Below are positions 34,435 to 41,636 of a DNA stretch of 64,000 nucleotides, in pieces. The stretch's first letter is position 1. The number at the start of each line of letters is the position of its first letter. A program made the position numbers and the translations under genes. The stretch covers positions 3,038,001 through 3,102,000 of the forward strand of contig NZ_CP121666.1 in NCBI RefSeq assembly GCF_029714325.1. The letters are read 5' to 3'. A model generated the notes under the pieces. The model did no database searches, had not been told where the DNA came from, and saw only the letters and a program-made list of their open reading frames with translations. The DNA comes from Bradyrhizobium sp. CB1717. GTDB taxonomy: Bacteria; Pseudomonadota; Alphaproteobacteria; Rhizobiales; Xanthobacteraceae.

Positions 34435-34680
34435 ATGTTGCCTCAATTCGGCACCGCAGTTCGCAAGAATAAGAACCTCAACACGGCTGTCGCCACCGAT
34501 CTCGGCGGCGGAGCGCCCGACAAGGCCTCGGTGGACGCCGCATGGCTCGTGCTTGAAGCCGCCAACGACCTCGGCGACCACGCCGCGATCGAGGCCTGCC
34601 GCCGCGTCATCGATGCCGAACTGAACGGCACGGCGGCCCGCAGCTCGGATGTCGATCTCGTGGTGGGGTATTTCAGGTAG
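34435..34680 (+). CDS. Small conserved hypothetical protein downstream of DUF2336
   Basis: 81 residues from ATG 34435, with GGGGAG eight bases ahead. It contains DKASVDAAWLVLEAANDLGDHAAIEACRRVIDAEL, two amphipathic helices, and ends VVGYFR. No signal, membrane or metal motif. The close spacing after the DUF2336 gene suggests a shared transcript and related role. Family not recognised. Confidence 0.65.
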   Translation: MLPQFGTAVRKNKNLNTAVATDLGGGAPDKASVDAAWLVLEAANDLGDHAAIEACRRVIDAELNGTAARSSDVDLVVGYFR

Positions 34681-34724
34681 GATTTTCGTAGCCCGATGGT
34701 GACAACGGGCTACTTGCTGCTTCT

Positions 34725-34812
34725 ACGCCGTCATTGCGAGCGCAGCGAAGCAATCCAGACTGCCTCCGCGGAAAGATCCTGGATTGCTTCGCTGCGCTCG
34801 CAATGACGGCGT
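34725..34812. repeat. Intergenic palindrome, family A copy 2 (34-bp arms)
   Basis: Perfect inverted repeat with arms 34725-34758 and 34779-34812 around a 20-base loop. The arm core GTCATTGCGAGCGCAGCGAA is identical to the copy at 6661-6738. Located between converging genes, where it may also end transcripts. Confidence 0.9.
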
Positions 34813-34929
34813 GCAGAGCGTCGCCCCCCAAGTGATTTGATAGGCCGAGGCAAAGCGATCTGATGTCGGCCAGGAGGCCGCCTCGCCGGGCGGCCCCTCC
34901 TTGCGTCCAAATGCAAAAGTCCTTGCGTC

Positions 34930-34954
34930 AAAAAGGCCCCGCCGAAGCGGGGCC
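34930..34954 (-). terminator. Rho-independent terminator of the small secreted protein gene
   Basis: On the minus strand GGCCCCGC-TTCG-GCGGGGCC is followed by TTTTT, a textbook terminator 24 bases after the stop of the gene at 34979-35212. Confidence 0.85.
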
Positions 34955-34978
34955 TCCTTGTACGATCGCTCGCTCGCA

Positions 34979-35212
34979 TCAATCGTCCCAATGATGATAA
35001 CGACGGATCACGACGCCGCGGTCGTAGTCGCGGTCGCGATGGTACCAGCCACGGTGCCAGCCGCGGTCATGCTCGTAGATGCGCGCCCGCGGGCCGTCAT
35101 AGTAGTCCCTGTCGCCGCCGACATAGACGCCGAAGCCGGCCGCGTTGGCGATTGTGGGGGTACCGATTGCAAGCGTCGCTAGCGCAGCAAGTGCGTAAGT
35201 CAGCTTCTTCAT
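34979..35212 (-). CDS. Small secreted Asp/Arg/Tyr/His-rich protein
   Basis: 77 residues: signal peptide MKKLTYALAALATLAIGTPTI ending ANAA, then a short charged aromatic peptide (GWHRGWYHRDRDYDRGV, ending RRYHHWDD). It has its own terminator, so it is a monocistronic gene. The His/Asp pattern could bind metal. Common type in bradyrhizobia; function unknown. Confidence 0.7.
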   Translation of the reverse strand: MKKLTYALAALATLAIGTPTIANAAGFGVYVGGDRDYYDGPRARIYEHDRGWHRGWYHRDRDYDRGVVIRRYHHWDD

Positions 35213-35386
35213 CTGTTCCTCCTTGGCTTGCGTTCGTCGCGAGTCAACGACCGCCGCCTTCGCCTGTTGCAGGAACAGGCAGGAAACTTTCTTGAATGGC
35301 TGTTCAGGTCCTGCACCATCGCAGCCACAATGGAACTGCTATCGGCTTGGGTTTCTTTGTTCCGATCGTCCTGGTCGTAGTCCGTT

Positions 35387-35461
35387 GGATGGGCAGAGCG
35401 AAGCGAAACCCATCATTGCCTTCGAGCGTGTCGAAGCGCGATGGCTTCGCTCTACCCATCC
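35387..35461. repeat. Intergenic palindrome, family B (GGATGGG...CCCATCC)
   Basis: Inverted repeat of 18-bp arms with one mismatch, 35387-35404 against 35444-35461 (arm GGATGGGCAGAGCGAAGC). It lies just after the 3' end of the GNAT gene and fits the class of rhizobial dispersed palindromes. Confidence 0.8.
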
Positions 35462-35474
35462 TACGATGATGCGC

Positions 35475-35972
35475 TCACAGCCGGATGCGGTAGATCACGG
35501 AGTCATTGCCGAAGCGGTCCGTGTTCCGTTCGAGCAGGTAATCCGATTTCTCCAGCACACGGCGGGATGCCATGTTTCCGGCAAACACCAGGCCGATCAG
35601 CGAGGGCAGTTTGAGGTGCGAAAGCCCGATCCGCGTCATCGCGGTCGCGATCTCGCTCGCAAGTCCCCGGCCCCAGACGCCGCGCCTGAACGCGTAGGCG
35701 ATCTCGACCTCGTCCACGTCATCCACCATGATGTGACGGAGGCCCGCCCGTCCCGCGAATGCGCCGTCTTTGGTTCGCAGCGCCCACAGCCCGAAGCCAT
35801 GCTGGTCCCAATGGGCCATGTTGACGTCGAGATAGGTCCTGGTCACCTCCGCCGAGCGCACGCCGCCGAGATAACGCGATACGTCGGCATCGAGATGCAG
35901 CGCAACGAGGTCGGGGAGATGATCTGCGTGCAGTCGCTCGGCGATCAGCCGTTCCGTGCTGAAGCGATCCAT
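35475..35972 (-). CDS. GNAT family N-acetyltransferase (RimJ/RimL-like)
   Basis: 165 residues from ATG 35972. The start FSTERLIAERLHADHLPDLVALHLD is typical of RimJ/RimL-like GNAT enzymes. Motif A is IAYAFRRGVWGRGLASEIATAM (acetyl-CoA binding, RxxGxG/A), followed by GLVFAGNMASRRVLEKSDY, the usual late motif. Such enzymes acetylate the N-terminal amine of proteins or small molecules in the cytoplasm. The substrate cannot be predicted. Stand-alone gene. Confidence 0.88.
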   Translation of the reverse strand: MDRFSTERLIAERLHADHLPDLVALHLDADVSRYLGGVRSAEVTRTYLDVNMAHWDQHGFGLWALRTKDGAFAGRAGLRHIMVDDVDEVEIAYAFRRGVWGRGLASEIATAMTRIGLSHLKLPSLIGLVFAGNMASRRVLEKSDYLLERNTDRFGNDSVIYRIRL

Positions 35973-36141
35973 GAATGCTGATGGCGATTTGGGTTGGCTG
36001 CGATCCCGACGGCTCGAAGCCCGACGATGCCATCATGCCGGTGTTTAGCCCGATGGGTCAACCAGCCCAAGTGTCGAGACCGGAGGCGGGTCAAGCTGCC
36101 TCCGGTTGATTGGCTCGATGGCTGATGCGATCGCGCCGGGC

Positions 36142-36432
36142 TCAATAGCAGGGCGGATAGGGGTAATATCCGCAAGCCCGGCGATAGCCATAGGCGCCAT
36201 AGGCGCCATAGGCTGCAGCTCCCGCCGCTGCTGCGCCGTAATACGCGCGCCGATGGACCCGGCGGTTGACGCCTGCAACGCTTCCGGGGGTCAGGGGACG
36301 CCCGACGCGAGCCTCGGCGGTGTCGACGGACACGGTGAGCGCATCCACCGGCGAGGTGTGGAGCGACAGGGGCGTTGCCGTGAACAGCGCGGCGGTGACG
36401 AACAGTCCGATCAGCTTGGCATGTCCAGCCAT
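36142..36432 (-). CDS. Small secreted Ala/Gly/Tyr-rich protein
   Basis: 96 residues from ATG 36432 with GGGAGAGAG ahead. A signal sequence (KLIGLFVTAALFTATPLSL) precedes a short charged part (VDTAEARVGRPLTPGSVAGVNRR). An Ala/Gly/Tyr-rich end (YYGAAAAGAAAYGAYGAYGY) has two Cys residues, likely a disulfide. Function unknown. Confidence 0.65.
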   Translation of the reverse strand: MAGHAKLIGLFVTAALFTATPLSLHTSPVDALTVSVDTAEARVGRPLTPGSVAGVNRRVHRRAYYGAAAAGAAAYGAYGAYGYRRACGYYPYPPCY

Positions 36433-36665
36433 GTACTCTCTCCCTTTGCAGGACGACGAGCTAGCCTGACAGGCCGATGACCTCCGCCATTGACTAAAAT
36501 CAATGGTCGCAGTTCCAAGGGGATCGTGAGTATCTCGCCGCGACGTCTATTGCCTTCCTCGCCCGCAATTTCGCCGAGCCATTTGATTTGATCTGCGTCA
36601 AGCGCGGCGGTCACGGCCGCGTCACAACGGCAAATCGGCTGGATGGCGATCTGTTGGCGTGAGCA

Positions 36666-36932
36666 ATGACCCCGACTTGGTACGTCACCTTTGAAGTTCG
36701 AAAGCGGGGCTTGCTGTTGAGACAGCGGAGCCCCCGTGAGACGAAGACTTTCGCGTCCGAGCATGAAGCCAAGCTGTTCGCGCGCGCAAAGCTCGATGAA
36801 GGTCTCGCTGTCTTCGCTGGCACGATCAATCCCCACCTTCCCAGGCGGCTCATCCCGTCCTCCCGCATCGCCGCCTGGCTTGCCGACGTACAAGACAGCA
36901 CCTCGGCGCCTGAAGCCGGGGATGGCGAGTAA
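36666..36932 (+). CDS. Small conserved hypothetical protein
   Basis: 88 residues: MTPTWYVTFEVRKRGLLLRQ, then ETKTFASEHEAKLFARAKLDEGLAVFAGTINPHLPRR and a helix ending AAWLADVQD. The central TF-x-x-E-x-EAK-x-FAR-x-K pattern looks like a conserved small rhizobial protein of about this length, often read near transcriptional regulators. No signal or membrane segment. Function unknown. Confidence 0.6.
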   Translation: MTPTWYVTFEVRKRGLLLRQRSPRETKTFASEHEAKLFARAKLDEGLAVFAGTINPHLPRRLIPSSRIAAWLADVQDSTSAPEAGDGE

Positions 36933-37096
36933 GCACGTTGCCGTGCATAGACATGGCGCTTGGGTGTTGCCATTTTGGTACGCGCCCCAGACTCCCTCGC
37001 CCGTAAACTCCAGGATGTTCGCAGCACTTATGCACGCCAGCCTGCATGCGGGCCCACGTTTTGAACGGAAGAGATTTGAGCAAAGGGGACGAGACA

Positions 37097-37855
37097 ATGA
37101 AGAAGCTTTCGATAGCTGCGATCGGCTTCGCGGCGCTGAGCATGGTGGCTCCGGCCATGGCTGCCGACATGGCTGTCAAGGCAGCGCCGCCGCCAGCGCC
37201 GGTGGTGGCGGTCTACAACTGGACCGGATTCTATATTGGCGCCAACGGAGGTTATGGGTGGAGCCACGGCTGTGCGGATCTGATAACGCCCGCAGGCGCC
37301 GTCGCAAGTGGTTGCGCCGATCGCTCCGGAGGCCTCGCCGGCGGACAGATCGGGTATCGCTGGCAGACCAATCAGTTCGTGCTCGGCCTGGAAGCGCAGG
37401 GCGATTGGGCCGAGATCAAGAACACCCGCGTCAGCCTGGTCGATCCGTTGATCTCGACCACGGGCAAGATCGATGCGATCGGGTTGTTCACGGCCCAGCT
37501 CGGCTGGGCATGGAACGCCTCGCTGCTCTACGTGAAGGGCGGCGCCGCGGTGACGCGCAATCGCTTTGACATCTTCAACAACGTCACCGGCGTCGGCCTC
37601 GCTTCGGCAGGTCACACGCGCTGGGGCGGTACCCTGGGTGTCGGCTGGGAGTATGGCTTCACCCCGAACTGGTCGGTCGGCGTCGAATACGACCATCTCT
37701 GGATGGGTCGTGACAACACCTCCTTCGCAGGCGTGGTCACGCCCGGAGGGTTCACGCTCACCGGCAGCGGGGTCACCCAGGACGTGGACATGGTCACGCT
37801 GCGGTTGAACTACCGCTTCGGCGGCTACGGCGCGCCGGTCACGGCTCGCTATTGA
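37097..37855 (+). CDS. Outer-membrane beta-barrel protein (Omp25/RopB-type porin family)
   Basis: 252 residues from ATG 37097. Signal peptide MKKLSIAAIGFAALSMVAPAMA, then a Pro/Ala linker and NWTGFYIGANGGYGW, the usual first strand of the rhizobial Omp25/RopB family. Alternating Gly/aromatic strands continue to a C-terminal LRLNYRFGG. Eight strands are likely, giving a small barrel in the outer membrane. Followed by a strong terminator at 37880. The internal Cys pair (about 59 and 74) may form a loop disulfide. Confidence 0.88.
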   Translation: MKKLSIAAIGFAALSMVAPAMAADMAVKAAPPPAPVVAVYNWTGFYIGANGGYGWSHGCADLITPAGAVASGCADRSGGLAGGQIGYRWQTNQFVLGLEAQGDWAEIKNTRVSLVDPLISTTGKIDAIGLFTAQLGWAWNASLLYVKGGAAVTRNRFDIFNNVTGVGLASAGHTRWGGTLGVGWEYGFTPNWSVGVEYDHLWMGRDNTSFAGVVTPGGFTLTGSGVTQDVDMVTLRLNYRFGGYGAPVTARY

Positions 37856-37879
37856 CCTGAAGTCATCCCGATGAATCCA

Positions 37880-37906
37880 GGCCCCGGCATCGACCGGGGC
37901 CTTTTT
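37880..37906 (+). terminator. Rho-independent terminator after the outer-membrane protein gene
   Basis: GGCCCCGG / CCGGGGCC stem with a six-base loop and a run of five T, 25 bases after the stop codon. Confidence 0.9.
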
Positions 37907-37919
37907 CATGCGACGCCGG

Positions 37920-38054
37920 TCAGAATGCGGCGAGTTGCTGCCTGTCGATGATGACGACGTGGCGCTGGTTGTTGTCGATGAAGCGGAGGATGCCGAGCTC
38001 GCGCAAATAGGACAGCGACCGCGAGACGGTCTCGATCGTGAGGCCGAACGGATT
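37920..38054 (-). pseudogene. Remnant of a Crp/Fnr regulator (C-terminal HTH only)
   Basis: Reading the minus strand in frame from 38054 gives FGLTIETVSRSLSYLRELGI, then LRFIDNNQRHVVIIDRQQLAAF and a stop at 37920. This is the recognition helix and C-terminus of a FixK/FNR-type regulator (compare TIETVSR). The rest of the gene is absent: the frame hits foreign sequence at 38055. Confidence 0.8.
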
Positions 38055-38198
38055 TGGGGATACCCGGGCAATTGCCAATTCGCGACCTATGAGCAATGCA
38101 TGGCAACGGCCTCAGGCACCAACGCCTATTGCGGCGTCAATCCGGCCTACGCCTTCGCGCATCAGCGTGATCCTCGCGGTCAGTGGTATCCGCGTTGA
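38055..38198 (+). pseudogene. Remnant of a DUF3551 protein (C-terminal part)
   Basis: The frame GYPGNCQFATYEQCMATASG, then TNAYCGVNPAYAFAHQR matches the Cys-containing core of DUF3551 proteins, which are small secreted rhizobial proteins. The usual start (signal peptide and first Cys region) is missing, replaced by the antisense of the Fnr remnant. An open frame from 37908 spans both pieces but is a fusion artefact. Confidence 0.7.
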
Positions 38199-38443
38199 CA
38201 ACAACTCGAGGCGGGATGACGATTCATCGCTGTCGAATAGGAGATCACCGAAAAGGCGCGCGGGCTCGGCCCCACCATGGAGGCCCTGACGGCGTGGTGG
38301 ACGAAGTATGGAAAGAGCGTGCCGGCGAAAGCGCGAGCGCGGGGCCGCAAGGCCAGGCGCGGTTGATCTGTGCATGGAGATGCGAGCGCAAGTCGATGAT
38401 GCCATCATGCCCCTGTTTTGCCCGACGGCGCAACCGGGACAGT

Positions 38444-38536
38444 CCGTAGCCCGGATGGAGCGTAAGCGTAATCCGGGGGCCGGCGGTGCGTTGCGCGAGA
38501 ATCCCGGATTTCGCTCGCGCTTCATCCGGGCTACGG
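38444..38536. repeat. Intergenic palindrome, family C (CCGTAGCCCGGATG)
   Basis: Arms CCGTAGCCCGGATG (38444-38457) and CATCCGGGCTACGG (38523-38536) are perfectly complementary, with further partial pairing inside. A short relative (GTAGCCCG...CGGGCTAC) occurs at 34688-34713. Confidence 0.85.
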
Positions 38537-38628
38537 CCGGAGATTTTTGCCCACGCGTAAGCCGTTGATTTCACAACCCCCGCCTACTGTGCATGGGGTT
38601 GTTTTCGCTTTTTTGTTTTGGAGGGGCT

Positions 38629-40500
38629 TTAGCCTGCCCCGAGCGCTACCGCGAAATTGTACGTCACGAGGCTAGCGGCATAGGCCAGCACAAGCATGTA
38701 GGTGAAGGTGACGGCCATCCATCCCCAGCTTCCGGTCTCGCGCCGGATCACGGCCAGCGTCGAGGCGCATTGGGGCGCGAAGATGTACCAGGCCAGCATC
38801 GACAGCGCGGTAGCGAGCGACCATTTCGTCGCCAGCACCTGGCCGATCTGCTCGGCCGCTTCCTTGCCGCCTTCGATGGCGTAGACCGTGCCGAGCGCGG
38901 CGACCGCGACCTCGCGGGCGGCCATCCCGGGGATCAGCGCCACCGCGATCTGCCAGTTGAAGCCGACAGGGGCGAGCAGCGGCTCGAGCGCCTTGCCGAT
39001 GATGGCGGCGAGGCTGAAGTCGATGGCGGGCTCGGTGCTGCCTGCCGGCGGCTGCGGGAACGAGGCCAGGAACCAGATCAGCACCATCATCGAGAAGATC
39101 GTGGTGCCCGCGCGCTGCAAGAACATTTTTGCGCGGGTGTAGATGCCGATCGCGATCGATTTCAGCCTGGGCATCTTGTAGTCCGGCAGCTCCAGCATGA
39201 ACGGCGCCGGCGCATAGTCGCGGATCATGAAGAACTTGATCACGAACGAGACGGCAAGCGCGCTGACGATGCCGGTGGTGTAGAGGCCGAACATCACGAG
39301 GCCCTGCAGGTTGATGAAGCCCCAGACGTCCCTGGCCGGAATGAAGGCGGAGATGATCAGCGTGTAGACCGGGATGCGCGCCGAGCAGGTCATCAGCGGC
39401 GCGATCAGGATCGTGGTCAGCCGGTCGCGCTTGTTGTCGATCACGCGCGTCGCCATGATGCCGGGAATGGCGCAGGCAAAGCTCGACAGCAGCGGAATGA
39501 AGGCGCGGCCGTGCAGGCCGGCGCCGCCCATGATGCGGTCCATCAGGAACGCGGCGCGCGCCATGTAGCCGAAATCTTCCAAGAGCAGGATGAACAGGAA
39601 GATGAGGATGATCTGCGGCAGGAACACGATGACGCTGCCGACGCCGGAGATCACGCCGTCCTGAAGGAAGCTCTGCAGCAGGCCGTCGGGCAGGGTGGCT
39701 TTCACGAGCTCGCCGAGCGCGTCGAACCCTGACTTGAGCAGATCCATCGCCGGCTGCGCCCAGGCGAACACCGCCTGGAACATCACGAACAGGATCAGCG
39801 CCAGCACGATGAGCCCGCCGACCGGATGCAGCACGACGGCATCGATCCGCGCGGTCCAGGTGTCGGGCTTGGCAGGCAGGCTGACGCAGTCGGCGATGAT
39901 GCGGTCGGCCTCGCGCTGAGTGGCGCGCAGCTCGGAGACGCTGAGCGCGCGCCAGCTGTTCTCCTGCGGCTCGCTGGCGAGCTTGGCCGAGATCTCGTCG
40001 GTCAGCGTCAGCAGGTCGGCCGTGCCGCCCTTGCGCACCGCGATCGAGGTGACCACGGGCACGCCGAGCTCCTTGGCGAGCCGCTCGACGTCGACCGTGA
40101 TGCCGCGGCGGGACGCGATGTCGAACATGTTGAGCACGAGGATCATCGGCCGCCCGGTGCGCTTCAGCTCGAGCAGCAGGCGGATGGTCAGGCGCAGATT
40201 GGTGGAATCGGCGACGCACAGCACGAGGTCGGGCACGGTCTCGCCGGAGGCCTTGCCGAGCACGAAGTCGCGGGTGATCTCCTCGTCCGGGCTGCGGCCG
40301 CGCAGCGAATAGGTGCCGGGCAGGTCGACCACGGAGACCTGGCGGCCGAGCGGGGTGACGAAGAAGCCCTCCTTGCGCTCGACGGTGACGCCCGGATAGT
40401 TCGCGACCTTCTGCCGGCTGCCGGTCAGGGCATTGAACAGCGAGGTCTTGCCGCTGTTGGGAGTGCCGACCAGGGCGAGATGCAGCAGGGGTGCTTCCAT
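38629..40500 (-). CDS. feoB: Ferrous iron transport protein B (FeoB)
   Basis: 623 residues. The N-terminal G domain has P-loop GTPNSGKTS (about 13-21), switch region with DLPGTYSL (G3), and a G4 motif NMFD in place of NKxD. Helical spacer, then the transmembrane part with two Gate segments (FIPLLSSFACAIPGIMATRVI and ALIPGMAAREVAVAALGTVYAIE) including the conserved Cys. It imports Fe(II) through the inner membrane, controlled by GTP hydrolysis. It is shorter than E. coli FeoB (773), as in many alphaproteobacteria. feoA lies upstream, 36 bp away, in the same direction. Confidence 0.96.
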   Translation of the reverse strand: MEAPLLHLALVGTPNSGKTSLFNALTGSRQKVANYPGVTVERKEGFFVTPLGRQVSVVDLPGTYSLRGRSPDEEITRDFVLGKASGETVPDLVLCVADSTNLRLTIRLLLELKRTGRPMILVLNMFDIASRRGITVDVERLAKELGVPVVTSIAVRKGGTADLLTLTDEISAKLASEPQENSWRALSVSELRATQREADRIIADCVSLPAKPDTWTARIDAVVLHPVGGLIVLALILFVMFQAVFAWAQPAMDLLKSGFDALGELVKATLPDGLLQSFLQDGVISGVGSVIVFLPQIILIFLFILLLEDFGYMARAAFLMDRIMGGAGLHGRAFIPLLSSFACAIPGIMATRVIDNKRDRLTTILIAPLMTCSARIPVYTLIISAFIPARDVWGFINLQGLVMFGLYTTGIVSALAVSFVIKFFMIRDYAPAPFMLELPDYKMPRLKSIAIGIYTRAKMFLQRAGTTIFSMMVLIWFLASFPQPPAGSTEPAIDFSLAAIIGKALEPLLAPVGFNWQIAVALIPGMAAREVAVAALGTVYAIEGGKEAAEQIGQVLATKWSLATALSMLAWYIFAPQCASTLAVIRRETGSWGWMAVTFTYMLVLAYAASLVTYNFAVALGAG

Positions 40501-40536
40501 GGGATCAAGGGCCTGGGGCAGTTATCCGGTCGCTGA

Positions 40537-40812
40537 CTAGGCGACGATGATGGCCATGGCTTCGCGCCGGCGGACCGCGATCGTGATGCTGTCGACCCTG
40601 ACCGCGATCGGGTCGCGCCCGACCAGCCCTTCGTGCAGCACCTCGACCCGGGCGCCCTCGACGAAGCCAAGCTCGATCAGGCGGCTTTCGAGCTCGATGT
40701 CCGAAAGCGCAGAGCCCGTATCCTTGGTGGAAAGGTGCTGGATGACGCCGGTATAGCCGCGCAGGGCCAGACCCAGCGGCATATGCGGGCGCGTATCATC
40801 ATGGTCGGTCAT
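40537..40812 (-). CDS. feoA: Ferrous iron transport protein A (FeoA)
   Basis: 91 residues from ATG 40812 (an upstream in-frame start at 40827 is less likely). The SH3-like FeoA fold is visible: ESRLIELGFVEGARVEVLHEGLVGRDPIAVRVDSITIAVRRREA. FeoA is a small cytoplasmic partner that activates FeoB. First gene of the feoAB operon; the region upstream has two inverted repeats, one at the start codon and one at 40866-40894, that may serve iron control. Confidence 0.93.
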   Translation of the reverse strand: MTDHDDTRPHMPLGLALRGYTGVIQHLSTKDTGSALSDIELESRLIELGFVEGARVEVLHEGLVGRDPIAVRVDSITIAVRRREAMAIIVA

Positions 40813-40865
40813 GCCCTGTATTTTCAACGCAGGGCATTGAGGTCAAGCGCCCTCGGCGGCCGAAA

Positions 40866-40894
40866 CTGCACCTTAGAGTGATTTTAAAGTGCAG
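40866..40894. promoter_or_regulatory. feoA: Candidate iron-responsive operator upstream of feoA
   Basis: CTGCAC...GTGCAG arms separated by 17 bases with an inner TTA/TAA symmetry (minus strand core TTTAAAATCACTCTAA). It lies about 55-80 bp ahead of feoA and loosely resembles the iron control element bound by Irr in bradyrhizobia. A second 8-bp inverted repeat, ATGCCCTG/CAGGGCAT, spans the feoA start (40811-40837). Assignment is by position and pattern only. Confidence 0.4.
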
Positions 40895-40927
40895 ACGCCG
40901 GAGTCGCGCCGGAAACACGCCCGGCGG

Positions 40928-41179
40928 CTACTGCGCCGGGACCTTGTCCGGCTGGGCGGCCATGGCCCGGCTCTTGAAGTAGTCGAGCACGAACAGGCGG
41001 ATCGCCGAGGACAGATTGCCCTGCTGGCGGTTGCCGTCGATCTCGCCGACGAGCTCGGACAGCGTCATGTTACGCAGGCCCGAGATCTCCTTCATGCCGT
41101 TCCAGAACGCCTCTTCCAGGCTGACGCTGGTCTTGTGGCCGGCGACGACGATCGATCGCTTCACGACGGGCGACTTCAT
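40928..41179 (-). CDS. Ribbon-helix-helix domain protein
   Basis: 83 residues from ATG 41179. VVKRSIVVAGHKTSVSLEEAFWNGMKEISGLRNMTLSELVGEID is the RHH_4-type fold (strand, then two helices) found in small alphaproteobacterial DNA-binding proteins. A C-terminal helix (SAIRLFVLDYFKSRAM) follows. It overlaps the DUF4169 gene by ATGA, so the two are translationally coupled. Target unknown. Confidence 0.85.
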   Translation of the reverse strand: MKSPVVKRSIVVAGHKTSVSLEEAFWNGMKEISGLRNMTLSELVGEIDGNRQQGNLSSAIRLFVLDYFKSRAMAAQPDKVPAQ

Positions 41180-41364
41180 GGCTGCTCCTCGCGATCGATC
41201 TGATGCTGGTCCAGGTGCGCCTTCGCCTTGTCCGCGCGCGTCTCCTCCGCCGACCGCTCCGCCTTGGTGCGGCCGAACTTCGTCCGGTTGGCGTCCGCCT
41301 GCTTCGCCGAGGCTTCCCGTTCGGCGCGCTTCCTGAAACGATTCAGGTTGATGACGTTCCCCAT
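41176..41364 (-). CDS. DUF4169 family protein
   Basis: 62 residues: MGNVINLNRFRKRAEREASAKQADANRTKFGRTKAE..., strongly charged, helical, typical of DUF4169 (MGDVINLRRARKR-type start). Usually found next to an RHH protein, as here, where the stop and the next start overlap (ATGA at 41179-41176). Function unknown; likely cytoplasmic, perhaps nucleic-acid binding. Confidence 0.85.
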   Translation of the reverse strand: MGNVINLNRFRKRAEREASAKQADANRTKFGRTKAERSAEETRADKAKAHLDQHQIDREEQP

Positions 41365-41636
41365 GCCGCGTCTCCATCATCCGATCCTCGGCAGGTAGGA
41401 TGAAATATTCAGGGGGCGGCATTGCGCCCCAAAAGACTTGATGGTCATTCGCTCGTCCTCGTCAATCGGCCCTTCGGGCCATCAAACGATGAATTTCGCC
41501 CCGTCAGGGCGGTGGGGCTTGCGTAACACGCCGCCCCCCCGGAACATTGACGGTAATCAAATCCCGCCCCCAAAACCGCATATTTCTGAACGTCTGGCGT
41601 CCGTATCATTACGGATGACTATCGGAATTCGGAAAT

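Larger units (their letters stand above)
34681..34978. other. 298-bp intergenic region with two palindromes and a terminator
   Basis: Holds a short hairpin (GTAGCCCG, 34688-34695, pairing with CGGGCTAC), the large family A palindrome at 34725-34812, and the terminator of the next minus-strand gene at 34930-34954. No coding potential seen. Confidence 0.7.
37907..38628. other. Gene-remnant and repeat patch
   Basis: No intact gene is supported in this 720-bp stretch. It holds a Crp/Fnr C-terminal remnant (37920-38054, minus), a DUF3551 C-terminal remnant (38055-38198, plus), a short frame reading EITEKARGLGPTMEALTAWW (from about 38245, plus; not recognised), a short repeat shared with 36023-36063, and the palindrome at 38444-38536. 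Confidence 0.7.

Noticed and set aside
36411..37097. A 228-codon minus-strand frame opposite the small hypothetical gene at 36666
   Set aside because: No domain, odd composition and several starts; the plus-strand 88-residue frame has a more protein-like pattern.
37908..38198. A 96-codon plus-strand frame as a single gene
   Set aside because: Its first half is the exact antisense of an Fnr C-terminus and its second half a DUF3551 fragment, so it is a fusion artefact.
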